Assembly: GCA_002313515.1 (NCBI GenBank)
Contig: DCBQ01000009.1
Coordinates: 1-64,000, forward strand
Direction: 5' to 3'
From: Candidatus Saccharibacteria bacterium UBA1103
Lineage (GTDB): Bacteria > Patescibacteriota > Saccharimonadia > Saccharimonadales > Saccharimonadaceae
DNA: 64,000 nucleotides
Shown: one piece after another, positions 60,952 through 64,000 of the stretch
Layout of the letters: the number at the start of each line of letters is the position of its first letter
How positions within the stretch are numbered: position 1 is the stretch's first letter
Translations under genes and position numbers: made by a program
The notes under the pieces: model-generated
Databases searched by the model: none
Seen by the model: only the letters and a program-made list of their open reading frames with translations
Told to the model about the DNA's origin: nothing

Positions 60952-61504
60952 GCGAAGCGTTGGTTATATAAACACGCCGCAACGACCCCGTGGTATTCAG
61001 ATGAAGGCGGAGACGCTTGTGCAAATTAGACTCCGTAATCTGGCGACTCTCTATTGCAGACTCCCACCAGTCACAAACAATATTTATATTGTCATGGTTG
61101 ACGAGAACTAGCTCTTCATTCGCTACAATATTCTGCAGGTAATCCTCCCACTTCTTCATTTGCTCCAACAAACGTTCTTGCTCCTTCCAATATTGCTCCC
61201 GACGATCTTTACGCCCCTTCCCAGAAGCTCTCGAATCGTCACAGTCGTCGCGGTCCACATGGTGTGAGGCTATCAGCTCGTCACGATCGTCACGGTCCAC
61301 ATGGTGTGAGGCTATCAGATCGTTGCATTCGCGTAAGAATGCAGACGTCCTGCTGACTATCAGATCGTCACGATCGTCACGGTCCACATCACTATTATTG
61401 CGACAGGAAACTGCCCTAGTTATCATATAGACCGTAAGGGGGCCCACATATAGCGCAATAGCTATAGCTAGCGCAGCATTAATTTTAATGAATAGATCAA
61501 CCAT
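60872..61504 (-). CDS. N-terminal part of the split gene, TM plus repeats
   Basis: 210 aa as read. AAAGGATGTAGCA precedes the ATG. One TM helix (about 9-31, ALAIAIALYVGPLTVYMI), then a 14-aa charged repeat (DLIASHHVDRDDRDE-like; at 61245-61390), a basic helix and a globular region that runs into NASRVWVPPP at the C8 (minus strand) tract. Beyond the tract the frame gives an unrelated short tail ending at 60872. The natural continuation is the frame at 60535-60951. No family is recognised. Confidence 0.55.
   Translation of the reverse strand: MVDLFIKINAALAIAIALYVGPLTVYMITRAVSCRNNSDVDRDDRDDLIVSRTSAFLRECNDLIASHHVDRDDRDELIASHHVDRDDCDDSRASGKGRKDRREQYWKEQERLLEQMKKWEDYLQNIVANEELVLVNHDNINIVCDWWESAIESRQITESNLHKRLRLHLNTTGSLRRVYITNASRVWVPPPIWCIVYRGLCATRRQGCGR
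61245..61390 (-). repeat. 42-bp coding minisatellite
   Basis: Units of 42 bp, beginning TCGTCACGATCGTCACGGTC on the plus strand, recur about three to four times. One unit is interrupted by a diverged segment (61322-61366). Each unit codes for about 14 residues of the pattern D-L-I-A-S-H-H-V-D-R-D-D-R-D. Confidence 0.7.
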
Positions 61505-61692
61505 TGCTACATCCTTTCAAAAGAACGCATCCACTCTGGATGATGTTTTATATTATAGCATAGTATGTGCCATTTGTCTATAGGCGTATAGTCTCTGCCA
61601 TCTACGTAGCGTGGTGCTATCACAAAAATCATACAGGACATTCCGAATAAATACGTCAGCCTTACAGCTGATTAACACACACTGAAATAGCT

Positions 61693-61736
61693 TCACAAAA
61701 GTAAAACTGGCCAACGCTCAATGACGTTAGCCAGTT
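61693..61736 (-). terminator. terminator of the 39-aa protein gene
   Basis: AACTGGCcAACG / CGTTaGCCAGTT stem (61705-61736); the minus strand continues TTACTTTTG. Confidence 0.75.
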
Positions 61737-61783
61737 ATTGTATTAGGATTAGAATGAGCTACACATTCATGCAGGACAGCTCA

Positions 61784-61903
61784 TTAGTCGTTGTCGCAGA
61801 GCATCATGTAAGGTGACCCATTGATGTTAGACATGTATATGATCACGTTAGGATTCCTTGACGAAACCAGCAGCTTCTTAAGAATACCAAGTATAGTGTT
61901 CAT
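61784..61903 (-). CDS. 39-aa microprotein
   Basis: ATG at 61903; the frame begins MNTILGILKKLLVSS and ends MMLCDND. An amphipathic N-terminal helix and one Cys. The leader TTAGAAAGGATAAGTGAGTATT is nearly the same as that of the 125-aa protein at 5348-5725. A strong promoter (61951-61978) and a terminator (61693-61736) frame it, which supports a real gene. No family is known. Confidence 0.6.
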   Translation of the reverse strand: MNTILGILKKLLVSSRNPNVIIYMSNINGSPYMMLCDND

Positions 61904-61950
61904 AATACTCACTTATCCTTTCTAAGGTACGTGTTTAAAACAACACCCTT

Positions 61951-61978
61951 ATTATATAACATTGTATGGATTTGTCAA
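61951..61978 (-). promoter_or_regulatory. consensus promoter of the 39-aa gene
   Basis: Minus-strand TTGACA (61978-61973), 16-nt spacer, TATAAT (61956-61951); both boxes are perfect. Confidence 0.7.
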
Positions 61979-62039
61979 CATACAATCTATTGGCCTACAC
62001 TCGCTATAGTATACGTGGTAGTAGTTTACGTAATTCGGA

Positions 62040-62594
62040 CTAGTTTTCTGCCTTGCGCGCTTTATCGGCAGCTTTAGCGTCAGCACGGTGAGTCTTAGCG
62101 TAGTCGTGAGCTAGCTTAATCTCAGTCTTCACCTGGCGCTGACGAAAAATGCGTTTGAATACGAAGCGTGCCAGCGGACCACCGTAGAACAGATTCCATA
62201 ATAATGCCGCGGGAAAGCTCAGCACCCAGGCTTCAATCCAATTGGCAAGGATATTCCCTACCCCGCTCCAATTAAAAATCATAGTAGCGATTAAGCTCAT
62301 AATCGGGCACATCAATGCCACTGTCATGCAGGAAATTGCAAGGGTAATCACAATTGGACGATCCTTAGCTGGGTTAGCCATACGAAAAGCTAATTTACGC
62401 GCTAGCTTGCCAACAAAGAAATATTCAATTACAAATGCTATCGGCCCAATGATGCAGAAAGCACCTAACCCCTTCAATAATACTGAGTAGTCAAAACCAG
62501 TGTGTAGCGCAATGTTATATGTGGCCATAAAGTACGCCATTACGGTGACCATCAATACGCCAAAAATTACCTCTTGAAACTTTGTCTTGGGCAT
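62040..62594 (-). CDS. DUF2798 family membrane protein
   Basis: 184 aa with two DUF2798 repeats, each two TM helices: MPKTKFQEVIFGVLMVTVMA opens the first, FVIEYFFVGKLARKLAFRM ends it, and ISCMTVALMCPIMSLIATMI opens the second, ending GPLARFVFKRIF. The family is widespread in Firmicutes and of unknown function. AAAGGAGG precedes the ATG and overlaps the stop of a small ORF. Confidence 0.85.
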   Translation of the reverse strand: MPKTKFQEVIFGVLMVTVMAYFMATYNIALHTGFDYSVLLKGLGAFCIIGPIAFVIEYFFVGKLARKLAFRMANPAKDRPIVITLAISCMTVALMCPIMSLIATMIFNWSGVGNILANWIEAWVLSFPAALLWNLFYGGPLARFVFKRIFRQRQVKTEIKLAHDYAKTHRADAKAADKARKAEN

Positions 62595-62609
62595 AAAAAA
62601 TAACCTCCT

Positions 62610-62711
62610 TTAGTTAATATTGTTAGCTAGAGTTTGTTCGCCCGCCCTATCTCGCTCGGCACGGGTAGTTTCCATTTTTATAATCTCATTTGCCTCTAGC
62701 CATCTTAACAT
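62610..62711 (-). CDS. 33-codon ORF or gene remnant coupled to DUF2798
   Basis: ATG at 62711 opens MLRWLEANEIIKMETTRAER and ends ANNIN, with TAA running directly into the AGGAGG of the DUF2798 gene. The frame continues upstream ten codons (VKFPYAKFQN) to a stop, with AAGGAG at about 62749-62754 in another frame. It may be the 3' end of a decayed gene or a leader peptide. Confidence 0.35.
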   Translation of the reverse strand: MLRWLEANEIIKMETTRAERDRAGEQTLANNIN

Positions 62712-62768
62712 ATTTTGAAATTTGGCGTAAGGAAATTTAACTCAAAAATCTATCGATGTTCTCCTTAG

Positions 62769-63482
62769 CTACTTCCAGCCCAACCGCAGCTTCTTCGGTA
62801 AATAACGGGCAACTATCTTCAGATAAATCATTAGATAGGCCATCGAAATTAGCAGCCCCGCCAGCACATCGCTGGCATAGTGAACGCCCAGATAGATTCG
62901 GCTAAGGCCAATTACGATAATTAGCAAACTTAAGAAAATAATGCTTGCCCACTTCAAATTACGATCATGCGCGTAACGATAAATCAGATAAATCACGAAG
63001 CCATACAGAGCCATGCTAATCATTGAATGACCTGACGGGAAGCTAAAGCCAGTCTCGCTGACTAGACGATATCCCAGTGGACGCGGACGCTGCACTATAT
63101 CTTTAATCGCCAAGTTAATCGCAGTTGCAATCACTAAATTAAGGACTAGCAGACTAGCTATTCGACGATTGCGTGTTGTTACAATTACAATCAAGCTCAC
63201 TACCCCCATTGCCAGAGTACTGCCAAACATGGTAATAAATTTCGCAGCCTTGGTCAGCATGGGTGAACGCAATTTCTCAACCAAGAAATCATGCGCCACA
63301 ACATCCATCTGCATACGGAAGTCATCTGACAATAAGTCAACCATAATAAATGCCACGATTGTCAATAGCAATGCGACTATCAGCCAATAATAATTTTGTT
63401 TTAGAAACTTTCCGATCTTCTGTAGCACATAACCATTATACACTGCTGAATTGTTTAGGATAAGTACTATTCCAACCAGCAT
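62769..63482 (-). CDS. PAP2-family membrane phosphatase
   Basis: 237 aa, about six TM helices. The three catalytic blocks are intact: KDIVQRPRP (Kx6RP), FPSGHS (PSGH) and SRIYLGVHYASDV (SRx5Hx3D). It dephosphorylates lipid pyrophosphates such as undecaprenyl-PP or phosphatidate; the substrate is inferred. TATTAT lies about nine nt before the ATG. Confidence 0.9.
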   Translation of the reverse strand: MLVGIVLILNNSAVYNGYVLQKIGKFLKQNYYWLIVALLLTIVAFIMVDLLSDDFRMQMDVVAHDFLVEKLRSPMLTKAAKFITMFGSTLAMGVVSLIVIVTTRNRRIASLLVLNLVIATAINLAIKDIVQRPRPLGYRLVSETGFSFPSGHSMISMALYGFVIYLIYRYAHDRNLKWASIIFLSLLIIVIGLSRIYLGVHYASDVLAGLLISMAYLMIYLKIVARYLPKKLRLGWK

Positions 63483-63490
63483 TGACCAGG

Positions 63491-63496
63491 TATAAT
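63491..63496 (+). promoter_or_regulatory. -10 box of the dCMP deaminase gene
   Basis: TATAAT, then about 40 nt of leader with a small hairpin (TTGC...GAC / GTC..GCAA) and AGGAGG before the ATG. Confidence 0.5.
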
Positions 63497-63546
63497 AGTA
63501 TCAGATTGCAGACAATTTCGTCCGCAACGTTCCTCAGGAGGTTAAC

Positions 63547-64000
63547 ATGGCAAAGCGAGTCTATATAGAGGGTCTAATGGATCCAGAAAACCGAGTGGAT
63601 GGCGCTGAGACGATTCAGATCGACCACCCCTTGGAAGATCCGAACTTTGTGCGCACACCACCACGCGACCGTTCCGAGGTCATTCCCTGGGATGAAACCT
63701 TGGCCATCGAGGCCATCATCATGTCGCTGCGCAGCAAAGATCCATCCACTCGAGTCGGCGACGGCAGTGCCAACTCAAACAATCGCATTTTGAGTTCTGG
63801 CTACAACGGCACGCCAGTCGGTATTGACGATGATAAGATGATTTATAATAAGCAATTGGATCAGGATGGCAACGAGCTACCGCTCAATCGCACCAAGTAT
63901 GGCTCAGTAGCACATGCTGAGGAAAACGCCATCAATAACTTTATTGGCGTTCGCGAGCAGATGCGGGGTGGCAATATCTATACCACACTATTTCCGTGCA
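63547..64000 (+). CDS. dCMP deaminase family protein, cut by the window end
   Basis: 151 codons seen, no stop. AGGAGG lies six nt before the ATG. VAHAEENAI (H123, E125) and YTTLFPC (C151) are the zinc-deaminase motifs, with SGYNGTPVG before them as in ComEB/dCMP deaminases; the second Cys would lie just past 64000. It makes dUMP from dCMP for thymidylate synthesis. A 50-aa N-terminal extension (EGLMDPENRVDG...) precedes the usual start. Confidence 0.85.
   Translation, partial: MAKRVYIEGLMDPENRVDGAETIQIDHPLEDPNFVRTPPRDRSEVIPWDETLAIEAIIMSLRSKDPSTRVGDGSANSNNRILSSGYNGTPVGIDDDKMIYNKQLDQDGNELPLNRTKYGSVAHAEENAINNFIGVREQMRGGNIYTTLFPC

Overview
The window most likely comes from a member of Candidatus Saccharibacteria (TM7, Patescibacteria/CPR). 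Pointers are compact genes with TAATG/ATGA overlaps, a division-cell wall cluster that carries extra surface-protein genes, gatCAB with an extra gene inside it, class I aldolase, alpha2-type GlyS, standard stop codons (TGA is a stop), and many genes whose ATG sits 6-7 nt after a TATAAT box, i.e. probably leaderless. The phylum assignment is inferred from gene content; no 16S gene is present.

Layout. 1-878: distal part of a type II-C-like CRISPR array whose repeat ends (minus strand) in an extended -10 promoter; cas genes and tracrRNA would lie left of the window. 0.9-7.0 kb: accessory region with two paralogous two-TM proteins flanking an HNH (DUF1524-like) nuclease, a second HNH homologue, small Cys-containing proteins and a 1.1-kb AT-rich gap. 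7.0-22.4 kb (minus strand): dcw cluster mraZ-rsmH-ftsL-[membrane protein]-ftsI-mraY-ftsW-murG-[TM protein]-[1463-aa adhesin-like protein]-ftsQ, with a MraZ-box promoter and a long structured rsmH leader. 22.5-31.2 kb: yvcK, a broken CYTH gene, a membrane HExxH protein, a purA-like/VWA/J-domain operon, a possible DUF4868 gene and a nucleotidyltransferase. 31.4-35.0 kb: gatCAB with a HEPN-like membrane gene inside. 35.1-43.1 kb (plus strand): type I restriction-modification operon hsdR-hsdM-DUF3644(HEPN)-hsdS-membrane protein. 43-51.5 kb: two RelB/ParE-like toxin-antitoxin pairs, rnhA, fmt, an FHA-domain protein and several unknowns. 51.6-52.1 kb: tRNA-Arg and tRNA-Pro plus dispersed palindromic repeats. 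52.1-60.5 kb: fba, glyS, a degenerate histidine kinase with receiver protein and recO, xseAB and a UPF0104 flippase-like gene. 60.5-64 kb: a gene split at a G8 tract, microproteins, DUF2798, PAP2 and a dCMP deaminase cut by the window end.

How it fits together. The core genes (envelope synthesis and division, tRNA charging, formylation, repair) are interleaved with defence or conflict genes: CRISPR, HNH nucleases, type I RM with an embedded HEPN protein, TA pairs, and a VWA/J-domain/PurA-like operon. Two-part palindromic elements punctuate 3' ends of minus-strand genes. The best candidates for undescribed systems are the purA-like/VWA/J operon, the 2TM-HNH-2TM cluster beside the CRISPR array, and the HEPN gene inside the RM operon.
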